DNA of 64,000 nt from positions 27,856,873 to 27,920,872 of the forward strand of contig CP137680.1 in NCBI GenBank assembly GCA_037976565.1, written 5' to 3'. A program made the translations under genes and the position numbers. The notes beneath the pieces were generated by a model. That model did no database searches. It worked only from the letters and a program-made list of their open reading frames with translations, and was not told where the DNA came from. Position 1 is the first letter of the stretch. The number at the start of each line of letters is the position of its first letter. This DNA is from Mesocentrotus franciscanus (lineage: Eukaryota; Echinodermata; Echinoidea; Camarodonta; Strongylocentrotidae). Of this stretch, positions 35,353 to 48,518 are shown piece by piece.

Positions 35353-36165
35353 CACTTACATCCTCTAGTAAGATATGCCTCATGCTTTAGTGCTTCATTG
35401 TTTAAAATGATGCAATGTGTCTAGGCTTTCACAGAACCTTGTTTCAATCCATTATTATTCTGAACATCCTATTTACTTCTGGTCTCATGATATCTAAATT
35501 CTCTCTGCTTACTTGTCCGCTGCTCCATTTCACACGCAAGGTGTTTATCATGAATAGCGAATGAAAACTCAAAGGTCACTAAACCAAAATGCAAGAAAGA
35601 ACACATATATGGTGATAAGTATCAAAGAAATTGAAAGTAGACTTTCCTAAAAAAGATAATATCCCAAATAAACTTTATTTTGTTTTGTATCACTCATTGA
35701 GAAGGGTTACCTCAAACAAGGGATGCAAATGAAGTCAAGATTGTAATCATCATAACGAAGAGCATATATCATAAATTGTGCTTGTAATAAGCATTTCCTT
35801 GAGCTTGAGTTGATATTAAAAGCTTTTCTTGTCAACTGCCTAATAGTCAATATAAATAAATGAGCAATTGCTTTTAGAATGCGATAAAAAACATACACTG
35901 TAATGACCTTTGACCCACATTCATTGCTTGAGCCCAAACTACATGTAGGTGCAAAAGGATTTTGACAATACTTTTTGAAAAGCCTGCTGCTCAGTCATCT
36001 GTGGCAGCACAATTATGAATATGGTATCATTAGACTGGGCATTAGTTACCCTTGACCATGATACAAGATCACATAGGTTATAACTTTTTGATGAGAACCT
36101 ACCAAAGTTGGGTACACTTTTTGTTTGTATATACGCACTGTATATTGTATGATTTTTATTTGCAG

Positions 36166-36238
36166 GTCATTGCTGCAATGCCAGATACAAACATTTCTGA
36201 CTTGGAATTCACAGTACCAGAGAGACTTACAGATACAG
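36166..36238 (+). CDS. TBC1D19: TBC1D19 coding exon 2 (residues 37-61)
   Basis: Seventy-three bases encoding VIAAMPDTNISDLEFTVPER and then LTDT plus the first base of a glycine codon. The acceptor is TTTTTATTTGCAG and the donor is CAG|GTAAGG. It continues the phase-0 frame of the preceding exon and hands phase 1 to the next. This is the least conserved part compared with vertebrate TBC1D19, where the matching stretch also links the N-terminal helix to the conserved GWE motif. Support comes from frame, splice sites and order rather than from strong similarity. Confidence 0.8.
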
Positions 36239-36769
36239 GTAAGGAATATATTCTGCTTTTTTGTCTGCGTTGATACTTGTATACTTTTGAATTATACAAA
36301 AATCCATACCAGATGACTTCAATGTCTGTTGTAGTTTAGTAATAGAGAACTTATAGGCATTGTTTAACAATACTATGTGAGATGCATGGCCCTACATGTT
36401 ATCAGCGTCTGTGAAATGGTGTAATATTGAAGCCCTAAAAAAAAAAAAATTGTGCTTCAAAATGATCATGAAGTGCCTCAAAAAAGTAGAAATCAAAAAT
36501 CTTTGAGTGACCGGTTTTACCATACTCATTTTCCCCAATAGACTGTAGTGTTATAAAAAAAAATGTTTTTTTGAAATTTCAAATTCCAATCATAAATATC
36601 TTGATTATCAGACTGACTGACCTAAAGGTTTATAATTATGATTGCAGCATGAGCTACAGTAAATCCAGGATTTTGTTTCAGAATCTGAGACAATGTTACC
36701 GAGTCACTTTAAGATGAATTTGTTGCAATGTGTTGAAACCATGTTCTTTTTAGAAAATGAATGCATTCA

Positions 36770-36840
36770 CATATATATTACACTGTATATATCTTTATAC
36801 ATCTTTATATATCTTTATACATCTTTTTATGTATATCTTT
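36770..36840 (+). repeat. AT-rich short tandem repeat (TATATCTTTATACATCTT)
   Basis: The 18-base motif and close variants repeat about three times. It lies in the intron between coding exons 2 and 3. Confidence 0.8.
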
Positions 36841-38477
36841 GATATCATAAATCTTTGTGCATATAGCAAATCACTAAAGTCTAGTAATATGGTTTTAAAA
36901 AGGGTTTATGTATTGAGACATGTATCATGCACTGTGTAAATTGAGTAAACTATTGTTAGCATGAAATATAGATAATCCTATGTTTAAGTTATGATGTGTA
37001 CTGTATATTCTTTGAATTCATGATTCAACCATTATTTATTGTACATTGTAGACTTTTATTCAAAAGTATTGTTCAAAACTAAGATAACTGTAAACTACAA
37101 AGCCTTATACAGCCTTTCCCATAGTTATCTTATTTCACTTCTCATATTTAACGGTTTGTTTATCTTTATACATGACAAGTATTTAATGATTTGTATTTGT
37201 TTTATATTGTTATATTTTATTGTATTTTGAAATGAATAAACGAATGAACGAACAAACGAACAAGCATATATACACACACCCCTCTTCCCCCATACCCCAA
37301 ATACCAACTAGTACATGTATAAAGGCAGAGAATGATAGTATAGACAGTGATTAATTGTCGCTAGTCCGTCATGAATTGGAATGAATTAAATTATGTTCAT
37401 CAATACCCTACGAAAAAACATGTGTATGAGCAATCCTTTACAAAATATTTGCAATTTGCAATAGTGACAGCTTGTCGTTAGACACAATGGAAAAGAAGAT
37501 TTGTCCATTCATCACAGCATTGTCCATTATGCAAAGACGTCTGTCATAGATGCAGGCAACTGGCTCTCTGCCTGCTCAAAGCCAGTAGAATACTTTCTTT
37601 GCAGGAGATGGATGGTTATTGTGTGTCTTACAGAGTGAGCATGTACATGTAATGTGTCTTTGGGGAATCAATTGTAATGGCAGCTTGTTCTACATACATG
37701 CAAGATGTATTAACACTTCCACTTCTGCCAAAGCCCTGATATGATACAAGATATTCAAATGTAAAGTGTTTTTCTTAACCTCATCCATCTTCTCTATCAT
37801 GCGCAGTAAATCTCACCCACGAAATTACATATTCTACAGTCGGTTGGATTTAAAGAACCTTTTTTTCCTTTCTGAATTATAAGAAAGAGGTACATGAATC
37901 ATGAAGGTTGTTTCCATAGAATATATGAGTTAGGTTTACATGCCAGTCCATTAACATTAAATTTAGGTTTTACACTTTAACTTTATCTTGTAGTTATGGA
38001 CCGTGTGCCTTTACTCGTGGTTATAACAAAACTTTGAATTTACTAAAAGGGATAACTAGGAGCAGTGAAGAAGGGGGAGGATATTCACTAGAAGTTACGT
38101 GCTATGCGGAGGCAATTAATTTTGAGGTTACGCCAGCTTGTAGTTATAATGAATACTTTCCCGGCTTGTATACTCGTTGTTTCGGTCCTGTGTGAACCCC
38201 AACATTGATAATGGTTTGTTGTGTATAACTTTGAGGTTTTGAAAACTTAAAATTTAGAAACTATGATGGTACTGGGTGAACATAGCTATCTAAAACCAAA
38301 TGAAATGGAGAATTAAATCCTTAAAGTGCATTCCTTAGAATTGATCATCATTATAGCTGGTGGTACAGAAGGGATTAAATTTTAAGTCAAGTAAATTTGA
38401 AGTATTCTAGTCATGAACTTTGATACCTTTTGTTAATGTTCTTCTTATCTCATGTCATACATATTTATGCCTTGGAA

Positions 38478-38873
38478 TTAAAGGTAAAGACCAGTTTTGG
38501 AAACGCCCCTCTCTCAAAAAATGAAATGGAAGCTCTCATTACCAATCATGTGAAAGAATATGTTTTGACTAATACGTGATGATACAAATTTTGCCGTGAA
38601 ACCGCCTACTAATTGATATATTTGGTAAATTATTATATCTATTGGGACCAAATAGATATCACGCACGTGGTCGCGTAGTCCCATATACATCTTTCTGTGT
38701 ACAGTGCTTGTAACTTTAAGAAGACTGGGCCACATTTCTTATCATTTTGATGATTCCAGAACCTTGCAGTACACACCAATACTTATATGCTAGATGATCA
38801 ACCTTTTCTGATCGATTACACAACGTTACTTTCACAATACAATCGCATGACCAGAACTGGTCTTTATCTTTAA
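38478..38873. mobile_element. TTAA-bounded MITE, about 400 bp, copy 1
   Basis: Starts TTAAAGGTAAAGACCAGTT and ends AACTGGTCTTTATCTTTAA, inverted with one mismatch in the first 13 bases inside TTAA. TTAA at both ends is the target duplication of piggyBac-type transposition. A full second copy lies at 61486-61890. The minus-strand frame it carries (shared with copy 2) is an element sequence, not a host gene. It lies in the long intron between coding exons 2 and 3. Confidence 0.85.
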
Positions 38874-39399
38874 AGTAAATTGCTTTAGTTTGCAGTCCTC
38901 TCAAAGTCAACAGAATCACACTCCAGTTGTTATTTTAGTAACCCTTTCAGTGACCCTTTTCTTGGAGTTAATTTCTCCCTTACAATTTTTCACCTCCAAC
39001 CTCCTAGGTTAATCTTTGTTTTCCCCTGGAATTCTACTTCTTTAAGTAAAGTGACGGCAAAAGTCACGTTTTCAAGGAAGCATGTCTCATAGATTAATTA
39101 CGGACTACGTGTACATTATATCACTGGATGACCAGCCCTTAGCTATCGGCTTATCTAGTTATCATTGCTTGAAATTCTGTTCTACTTTTTTAGTTCATGC
39201 AGAGGACAGTTGTCTTAAGGCTCATTTTTTTATTTAAAAAAAAAAGAATTGGATTAGAGAGAATCCAGTTTCAGAGTAGAAGAAAAAGGGGGAAATTGTC
39301 CTTTGAAAAGGACAGAGTCTCTTCATTCCAAATATGATAAAAAAATAACTGAAAAAGTTTAGACCAAACTTCATGCCTCATCTGAGTAAAGTCCTTTTT

Positions 39400-39600
39400 A
39401 CCCATTTCTGTGTGCAGTGCATGTGATTTTCTTCAAGATTGAATCAATTTCTTGTCATGTAAAATCATTCCAAAACCTCACAGTATGACAGGTACATGTA
39501 AGCCTACATCAATTCTTACATACCACATTTTCAAGTCTCAACCTCTCCCTATTGCTTTCAACAAGTTTCTTTCACAGTGCAATCACATGACCAGTACCAA
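39400..39600. mobile_element. Diverged relative of the 400-bp TTAA MITE
   Basis: Shares in order CTGTGTGCAGTGCATGT, TTCCAAAACCT(C/T)(G)CAGTA and GTTTCTTTCACAGTGCAATC followed by ACATGACCAG with the right-hand two thirds of 38478-38873. TTAA ends are not recognisable. Limits are approximate. It lies only about 0.5 kb from a full copy. Confidence 0.6.
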
Positions 39601-40496
39601 ATGTATCCCCACTGGATTCCATAGGGAATAGTTCAGACTATTGTAAAGTATAGACAGGAAGGAAACGACTTGATTACTACATTTGATATGTTTGGGCAAA
39701 GACGAGATACAAGTTGTCTTGCTCCAATAAGAGCTGAAGATATCTGCACCAGCAAGGAGGTCAAAAGTGCGAATAGAAACTCTAGTTGTGAAGGCACAGA
39801 TACTTAGATAGAGCAGGGATCTCCCTGGATAGAGGATGGACAAATCACCACATTTTATGGCACGATTCCAAACCTAAAGTGAGGTCATGTAGAAAGAGGA
39901 TTTTGAAGTAGCACTCTGTATATGACGTGGGGAAGTAAACTGATGCATTTATATAATTGCAACCCAGGTAAGATTTCAAGACATAGATAGAAAATTTACC
40001 AACTGGTAGGAACAAATTCTGAGATGCATATTTTGAAAGTATAATTTCCACCACCTGAGGCATAATCTTCATTTTTAATTGAATTTTTTCAGGTTCTTTA
40101 TTAAATTTTTTTTAAAGAAAAAGGAAAAAAAAATTGGATCAGGTAATACGTAAGATTAGAACCCATTAAAAAAAAAAAATTAATGTGTAAGATATATTAA
40201 AAGTAGGAAAATTTCATGTGCAAATTAATGAATTACATTAATTTACAGCTGGCTTTGAAAACTTGAAACTAAATATCAAGTAAAAGATGAGAATTGGATG
40301 TCATCGTGACCTGTTAAAATTATACATAGTAAATAAAATCAATGAAAATTATTAAATTCCAATTGACTTTAATACACAATTGAATTGAATTATCAAAGTG
40401 TCTTAACTTTCTATTCAAAGAAAGACAACCCTCCCCCCCCCAAAAAAAAAAAAGAAGGGGATCAAGCAGGGAGACAGACTAGGGAGATAATAATGA

Positions 40497-41575
40497 TAAT
40501 AATAATAATATTCCATGTTTATGTAATGCTTTAAAGATTGATGATGTCTCTAAGCGCTTTACAGATATATTATTACCCCAGTCATTGGATTCAGGCTTGC
40601 CCGCACACAATGCATGTACATTATAATAATAATAATAATATGGATATTTATATAGCACCGGTATCCGCCAGGCTCTGATGCTCATGGCGCTGTACATATT
40701 ACAATCACAAACATATCACTTTCTTAACTATAGTACAGGTAAACTAAAATAACACTAAGTATTACGCCAAAATTATAATTGTCCTAATTAAATAGCACTG
40801 TTTAGAAAGAGATGGGTTTTTTAGAGCAACTTTGAAGTCATGGAGGGCTGTTAAACTACGAATACTAAGTGGTAGCTAAAAAATATCCATAGCGACGGAC
40901 CAAAATGAGAATTCTCTACTCCCTGGGGAGTATTCTAGTCAGGGGCCATTTTACAGACTCTCGCAATGCTGAGCAAACTACATTAACGTTCGCATCCTAC
41001 CGAGTACCCATTAAACACCTGGGTGAAGAGTAGCAAATGTAGATGAACATCTTACCGAAGGACGTTAGCAGAGATGCCAACCAGTACGATTAAATCGTAT
41101 TTAGTACGATATTAAGAGTGAAATACGATAATACGATTTCAACTCTTAAAATACGATTTTCAACAAAAAAACAAAACAAAAAAATTATTTTTAAAATTTT
41201 TTAATTTTTAAAACCATAAAAACCGCGAATCGCATAGAAACATGTACAAGAAAACCCGGAACCCCAACAAAAACTTTGCTTTACAATTTTCTCATTAAAT
41301 TTTAATGAAAGATCAAACATTTTTACTTGACCGTTCTTACCAGTAACACATTTTTCTGAAATTATACTAGCTCGGGGCCAGCGGGCCAGTGGTAGTGTCG
41401 AGTTTTCGTGAAAATCTGATTTTTCTCTCCAAAATCTGATTTTTTAGGATATTCAGTCTGTTTTTTTGTGTCAAGAGGTTGGCATCTCTGCGTTAGTGCC
41501 ATGCTGGGATTTGAACCCCATACCTTGTGATCTACAGTCCGGTGACTTATCCACTAGACCACAACATCTCTACTA
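40497..41575 (-). mobile_element. SINE family 2, composite and interrupted by a MITE
   Basis: The tRNA-like head is at 41491-41575 (minus strand: TGGTCTAGTGGATAAG and B box GGGTTCAAATCC). The body continues at about 40930-41068 (GAGTACCCATTAAACACCTGG, compare 49570-49618). (TAA)n tails stand at 40491-40510 and 40622-40642, the second with ATATTTATATAGCACCGG, suggesting two SINEs nested or joined. A 422-bp MITE splits head from body at 41069-41490. A second SINE-type module with GATGTCTCTAAGCGCTTTAC is at 40543-40569. Confidence 0.6.
41069..41490. mobile_element. MITE with 14-bp perfect terminal inverted repeats, inside a SINE
   Basis: Ends CAGAGATGCCAACC and GGTTGGCATCTCTG are exact inverted repeats. 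It interrupts a SINE, and CGTTAG stands on both sides (41063-41068 and 41491-41496), a visible duplication of 6 bp. The interior is AT-rich with repeated TACGAT words near the left end. No coding content. The CAGAG ends resemble hAT-type MITEs, but the readable duplication is 6 bp rather than 8, so superfamily is left open. Confidence 0.8.
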
Positions 41576-43173
41576 GATAGATTGGTAGTTTGAGAAAACA
41601 AGAGAGGATTAACATGTAATTTGCAAATGCTAAATCATGAAATAGCAAAGGTCTGCAGTGTATAAACAAACAAACTAATATTAATGCATACCTGTGTCAA
41701 TACATGTTGGAATTCAAATTTACTTGTACATTACAGACCGCTTCATTTACGATAGAAATAACATTAGAAATTTATTTATCAGCTCAACCTTATAGCAAAT
41801 ATATATCCGATTTGATGTTCAAGTTAAATTCTTTTAGTGGGAATGAATATTTGTGAGTCTTTAAGTAACATCAAGTCCCCTTCTCTTATTCCACACTCAA
41901 TATTTCCCCTTATTGTACCCTTTTATGGGACTTTGTTAGAATATCAATTTGCCCTTTAATTCTCAAAGACAACTCATAAGGTTTTTAAGTTCAAATCCAA
42001 ATGCACATTTTGTGGTAAAAAGGGCTCTCGGCATGAACAAATTCCTTGAATTGGCTGTGAGCACTCTATAGATATCGCTGTTTGACTGAAACCATAGTGA
42101 TATTGATACGATGAATTTACTAGTGCCTATTTCCATTTCATGAAAGCCTTTCTAGAAACGTTGAAAAGCAATTACTTAGTATTATTCATTTTTTATGGGA
42201 GCATACAGTCATATGTCCTAAATCTTGAGGCAGAATGGGATATTAGTTAACTTGTAACAAACACCGACTTCTGTAGTCTATAGAGATATGTGTAGTTAAG
42301 AAAAGCAAACAAAAAAGAAATTTCAAAAACAATTTTCATGTACATGTACATGTAGGCATTATATATACTATACAAGATTGTTTGCAAGTTACATGAACAT
42401 CAACCCAAACTGTATAACAGCACAAATTAATATTAGGTTATGACCTATATAAAAAACTTATGTTTTAAATCAACATTGATAAGTAGGTACTGGGTAGTGA
42501 CTGAGCGACAGCATTTTCTAATTATGGATATAACACTTTCATGTAAATAATTTGTTCGATGCAACATTCATACAATGTCGTGCATGATTCAGCAACGTAC
42601 ACGTGAGGAGAAAAAAAATGAAAACGCTGTCACCCTTCGATTGGCACTTTTAAATGGTGACTTAATACTTTTTTTTAAGGAGTTCTTTGACATGAGTTCA
42701 TAGCTATTCATGTTCAAATCTGCCTATTCCTTGTGGAGACTTCCAATATCATATTTTTAATTTGATAATTGTCAGTGAAGTACCTGTTTCCAAGGACAGC
42801 GGAGTTGGATAGTCTGTAACTTATCCACATTTCCTACAGACTGAGAAATATTTCCGCCAGACTGAAAAAGACGTGATACCTCTGAGTATTGGTTGTGGGA
42901 ATTCTTTTTAACATCTAAGAAAGAACTGGTGCATGGAAGAGATTCAGTAGTGATTTGTAACGTTCTGCTGTGCAGATAAAAAGGGACCTTGTCTGTACCT
43001 GCTGTAGTTATTATCAGAGGTTAGGTTACATTTTGAGCTCATTTACATGTAGGGGTGCTTTGTTCGATTTGTTCTTCTAAAAATGAGGAGGAGGTTCAGA
43101 TTGTTTTGTCCTTTTTAAGGCACACATACAGGAAATGATACATTTTTGGTTGATATTGCGCTTAATACATTGA

Positions 43174-43207
43174 CGATGTCTCTAAGCGCTTTACAGATAT
43201 AATATTT
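43174..43207. mobile_element. SINE body fragment
   Basis: Carries CGATGTCTCTAAGCGCTTTA followed by CAGATATA, the same module as at 40543-40569. No tRNA-like head or tail is visible next to it. Probably a truncated SINE; limits are approximate. Confidence 0.55.
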
Positions 43208-44426
43208 TAGAAGGGCATTGAAGCAAGTAAGATGAAAGCACTTGTGTGTCATGCATCAAACCTCCATCAAACACCCTCCTTATGCTGTTTTAGAATGGTC
43301 CTTTTGATAATTTAATAATAATTATAAAAATAATGGTGGCTTCTTATTAAGCACAACAGGTCCGTCACGCATGACGCTCATTTCAGCAAATCATGTCTTA
43401 TTCAGTAGCATATTTTGATAAATCTAGTGACGGAGGATCTACAATAAATTAAACCATACAATACCACCAAGCTTGCAAACAATCAACAAACAATTCACAA
43501 TTCAATTTTGTCAGGCAAGTTTCTAATGAATTTTTGTCATTGTTAAAATTGGTGCAGTCAATATTCGGTGCTATGTTAATCCACAAGTCATAGAGTCATT
43601 TTTTATTTTCAAGAAAAACAACGTAACTGTTTTCCACAGCTAATAAATATTAGATATAATACTGATCAAAGTTGGTACAGTTTCAACTGCCTACGGCACT
43701 GAAATTGTTAACTTTAGTGGAATAAGACAGGGGATTTACATACTATGAATTTTCACTCGGGTGGAATTTATATATATAGCAGTCAGGTGTTCTTAATTCT
43801 TATAATATTATGCACGTGCCTGAGTCTGATCTCAGTGCAGGTATTAAGAAGATATATAAACTTGAACAGGAGAGACAGTTTTATGACGTACAATGAATAC
43901 TTTTCCAGTTTTTTTTCTTCAAACTACTAGTATACACTTGTCCTGATGATATATTCTGGTAGTTATTGCCTATAAAGTAGCTTGTATATACAGTAGATAA
44001 GAATAATACTGAGGATATGATATTTAAAAATTCCAGACCTCCATGATATTCGGTAGAGGGGAAATTATACAAGGCAAAAAGGAATTTCTGGAATAAAGAA
44101 GATGAATTAAAATTACTGAAAGCACTGAATAGAATGTTGTTGTTTTGGTACAAAAAAGAAGAGTTTTTTAATCATTTACTGTCAAACCATGAATTTCACT
44201 TGCATGAAATATTCACAAAGTTCAGATTCACAAAATTGTCATGCCATGAAACAATTGAACCAATATTGACATAATAAATATTTGCTTTGTGCAAAACTTC
44301 TTTCCATAACAATGGCCGTCCTTAATCATTCAAGAAAGTTTCTAGTTTTACATCAGGGCAATTCTTTCCCCAGTTTACATTCATAAACACATTGTTTTGA
44401 AACAGGGAATACAAAGGAGAATCACA

Positions 44427-44506
44427 TTAACCTGTTGATTACAGAACTCTCATATTCTCTGTAGGTTTAATACAGAAACCACCCAGTTCCAGTAGGTAAT
44501 GGGTTA
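44427..44506. repeat. 80-bp TTAA-bounded unit, copy 2 of 3
   Basis: Begins TTAACCTGTTGATTACAGAA and ends TAATGGGTTACTAA, with a core TGTAGGTTTAATACAGAAACC and ACCCAG. It is more diverged than the other two; the right TTAA has decayed. It lies about 140 bases upstream of coding exon 3 (44648), close to the branch region, but no role is implied. Confidence 0.65.
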
Positions 44507-44647
44507 CTAACACAGTGACCGATATCACTTTGCTTGAAACTATAATTTTCAAAGCATTTCAGAATAAATTCATACACAGTTCATACATATTTAAGCTTGT
44601 TAAACATTACTTTTGGATTTTCTGCATTGTCCTGTCTGGTATTCTAG

Positions 44648-44769
44648 GATGGGAACAGAAGCTTCACAATGCTGTGTACAGACATCTTAGACACTACAAA
44701 CCCATGCCCCACCCTGACACACCCCAAGAACAGATGAAGGAATCATTGGCATACATCCGCAGAGCACAG
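44648..44769 (+). CDS. TBC1D19: TBC1D19 coding exon 3 (residues 61-101)
   Basis: One hundred and twenty-two bases encoding (G)WEQKLHNAVYRHLRHY followed by KPMPHPDTPQEQMKESLAYI and RRAQ. It matches the vertebrate TBC1D19 pattern GWEKKLQNAVY...PLPSHP..PPEHLKEPLVYMRKAQ as I remember it: the GWE-KLxNAVY block, the proline-rich linker and the YxRxAQ end are all kept. The glycine codon is split across the intron (phase 1). The acceptor is TGTCTGGTATTCTAG, whose pyrimidine tract is weak, and the donor is CAG|GTAAGA. Confidence 0.92.
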
Positions 44770-46148
44770 GTAAGAAAACAAACTAGGGGATTAATTGTCT
44801 TTGCAAACATTTGCAATCCATGAACTTTTAAGAATGAAAATTTGAGTCTTCATTCATACATTTATATTTTACCGAACACTTTTATCCACCAAAACCCTTA
44901 AACAAACAAAATGTACAATTGCAAGTTTGTAACCCGAACTATAATTTTATATCTTCGATGAAATAAAGCGTGGGCAATTGTTGCTCAAGCAATTGTTGGA
45001 TCATTTTCAAGTCCCATTGTGTTGACAGCAAGATGAGATGAAATCTCGGGGTGATGATGAATTGTGATTAGATCTCATGTAGGACAGCGAACATTCAACA
45101 TTATCCAAATAGGCTAATTAAGAATCAAGAAAAATTCTGCCAAGTGGTCAAAACCTCAGATGCTTTCTTCCAATTTTATAGGAACCCTTTACAAGTTTGC
45201 CAAGAGCTTGATTGGTTACCAGGTGCTAATGAATTCAAATTAGCTTAATTATGTGTGTAGATGGAAACCATACACCTTTTACCAACCTCTGGAAGAAAAG
45301 GATGAAAGCGAAGTGCTATGAGGCAAATTCAGTTGAAATTCTGCAATAATTAGATGGATACCCATCAGCCTGTCCAGCCTGGCAGTGTGTTCACACTGGC
45401 AGGCAAAATGGTGCAGTGGAAACTGTCCCTGTTGGTTTGTCCACAGGTAGGGTCAAGCTTTAGTCTGAACGTGATATCATATGAAAATCATATAACTTGG
45501 AGGGGCATATCGTGAGAACGCACTAATGAATAGCCAACTGTGGTGTCAATTGACCCCTTCAAACTTAGTTTCTCCACATTGCATTTCTTTATACGATGTT
45601 CTTTTCTAGTCTGTATGCTCCTTTCACAATACGATGATTCATACAACATGTCTTCATGCGATTTTTCGTATAAATTGATATGAAAATATGATTGCGCCCC
45701 TTTATTTTTATTTATTTATTCATGTCTTCTTTCAAGGCAGGGTAGGTTATTCAGTTAAAAAACTGCTTTACAATGACGCCCTGCTGCAACATACAAAATA
45801 TATGAAAATAACAAAAACAAAACAAAACGTTTACCATGAAATACTAGAAAATATTAATGCACAAATAATATTAAGTGACATATATAAAAACAATGAAATC
45901 ACAAGAGTTGATTAAAAGTAGCATTTTATATTTTCATATGAATTTTAATCAGTCATATCTTGCATGTTGGAATGTTCTAGATGTATTTACTGATGGTATG
46001 AAGGGTTAATCTAATCCTCTATTTAGCTTGATAAGCTGAGTCAGTGATTCAGTGATTACCAATTTGACTTTCATCAGGATTTCATCTAAGAGCTGGTTTA
46101 TTTTGAAATTTGACCCATTTATCTTTGATCAAGGGACATTGAGAAATA

Positions 46149-46176
46149 ATGAAAGAGAGAGAAGAGAGAGAGGGAG

Positions 46177-46215
<39 letters not shown>

Positions 46216-46766
46216 AGAGAGGGGAAGAGTGAAGAGAGATATTTTGTGTTTGTGTGTGTGCCTGGGTGGGTGGGTACCGAAGACACTCATAAGAACCGTA
46301 TCTTCGCTTTAACGACCACTTGCCAAACGTAGACGTCCTGGGATAGAGAAACCTGCAAATTGTTTAAAAATTGAAGCCCTTTTATAGGATTAATTTATTT
46401 AAGTGCTCTATTTGAAAAAAGTAGGTGCTGGGTTATGCAGTCAATTTTCTGAGTGTCCTTGATATGTTATGTTTCTACAAAAATTGTTGTCCTCAAATAC
46501 TGTGTATTATGAGTCCTCGATTTACACCACAAATGTGTATGGGGATGTGTGAGAGAGAGAGAGAGAGAGAGAGAGGGGAGGAGCGAGGGAGGAAGTGAGA
46601 TAGAGAGAGAGAGAGGGAGAGAGACAGAGACAATGTCACATGAAGACAGACAAATTGCATCAGAGAGAAATCAAGCGACTGGGGGAATAACTCATGAAAT
46701 GAGAGCAAGAGATAAGAGCAGGAAGGGAAGAAGTAAGTGAGCGAGAGTGAGAGAGAGAGAGAGGAA
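46149..46766 (+). repeat. GA-rich tracts
   Basis: GA runs at about 46155-46212, 46547-46575, 46600-46632 and 46740-46765 separated by unique sequence. They give spurious RERERE/SLSLSL frames. Confidence 0.9.
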
Positions 46767-47355
46767 GAATGAAAATTCTATGAGAATTTGGTTCCTCCCC
46801 TGTTCTCCTGGTGCCCTTACAGTATCTACCTACATGATATGTGTAGCCTGTCCTCTGTAGGAAATTACCCTGAACAAAATCAATAACATATAGAATGACT
46901 TGTGCACTGAACATAGCATGGATTCAAAAAGTATTGAAGCAAAAATAATAAGGTACAGTATTATCCCCCAGGAACTCTGACTCTGTCTTGGATGTCGTGT
47001 ATTAGTGCAATATTCATGGATGAATATATTTTACTTACTTTAAATTTTGCAACTAGATTTGGACATGTGGCTCTTACCTTAAGGATAGGGGTTCAATTTT
47101 TTTTTACCTTAAAGGCATCACAAAATATCGGCCAAAGGCACAAAGAGAGATGGGCTTAAAGGAAAAGTCCAGCCTGAAATTATGTTGATGCAATTTAGAG
47201 CTGAAAGATCAGAGATTAGGATTCCACTAAAGTTCAGGGAAAAACAGAAAATTACAATAACAAAAATAGTTTATGAATTTGGAACTCAGTCTCAAAGAGT
47301 AATGTTGAATACAGTCAAAGTCAGTAAAATATTCCAGCCAGAAAGTTTTCTGCTC

Positions 47356-47621
47356 TTAACCCTTTAGCAACTAAACCGCCCGAGACCGCCCGTCCATTTT
47401 CGTCCGTTTTCAACACGCTGTAGTATCCTTTTATGGGGTCTACCGTGATCATAATGTTATACGCGCGTTATCCTTACGATGTCTACAGTAGGATTCTGCA
47501 TATAAAAATAGCGCATGTTTCATATTGTTCAGAACAATGTCGAAATGAGAGCAATATTGCAACATTTTCCAGTGAGTAATAGGCCATTTTTACAAAATCT
47601 CTAGTTGCTAAAGGGTTATAG
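47356..47621. mobile_element. TTAA-type MITE with 17-bp terminal inverted repeats
   Basis: Left end TTAACCCTTTAGCAACTA, right end TAGTTGCTAAAGGGTTATA: 17 bases (TAACCCTTTAGCAACTA) are perfectly inverted. TTAA on the left and TTAT on the right suggest a piggyBac-type target site with one mutation. The interior has CpG-containing words (CCGCCCGAGACCGCCCG, ACGCGCGTTATCC). About 265 bp, non-coding. Confidence 0.75.
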
Positions 47622-48518
47622 TATACAATCACCAAAATATATTTTGCTATGTAAGTTAGTAGTTCCATGTCATAATAATAAATTAAAACCATTAGCTTCA
47701 AATACTGCTTCTTCAAAGATATTTTGCAAGTTGAAATACGCTTTCAGTTTAAATAAAAGCAACTTTTGAGTAGAGTCCCACATGGAACTCAAGTCCGACT
47801 TGGGATTGATGTGCGCTGTTTTTTAATTATTTTTTCTTCTTCATATTCCTTATTGGTTAGCCCATACAATGCCTGATGAAGGTTTTTGAGGTTGATTTTT
47901 TTACATGCACATATAGTCATATACATTCTAGCTGTTCACAAATGATATTTTAGTTGATTGGTACACTTTAAAGATGAACAGCATGGGTCACAGTAGTGAC
48001 ACACATTTTTATTGCTTGCTTTTTGAGTACTAGAGGCTTTTCTAATATAAGAGCAAATGAAGGAGAAAGAAAAACTGAGAGGATGAACACATTCAAGATT
48101 ATTCTCTGCACAAAGCTTGAAAGCAGGAAGTAATCTTACCTATGACTTTGATATAATCTAGTCTGTATATGAATGTAATTAAAGCCTACAGTATGACAGT
48201 TTCGATAAGCCTCTAAAAGCATTTCATAAGATTTACTTGGTTCATCTGTTTTGAGTTGATAAACAGTAAGATGCATTTCAAAGCTCCTGCAAAGTGTTTT
48301 TTTTAATTTTAAGTTGGAAAATGTAGGTGAAGAATAATTTAGATCCTTGATTTTGAAAGGCATTTCATCAGACTTGTTTTATGTTATTAAAGATAGTAAG
48401 ATACATTTAAAAACTGATGCATGTTTGTGTCCGATTTCATCTCAAGTTGAAAACTGAGAGGTAAAACTAATTCAGATCCCTGATTATAAACTGATGTGAT
48501 CTAATGTTAATCTAATCT

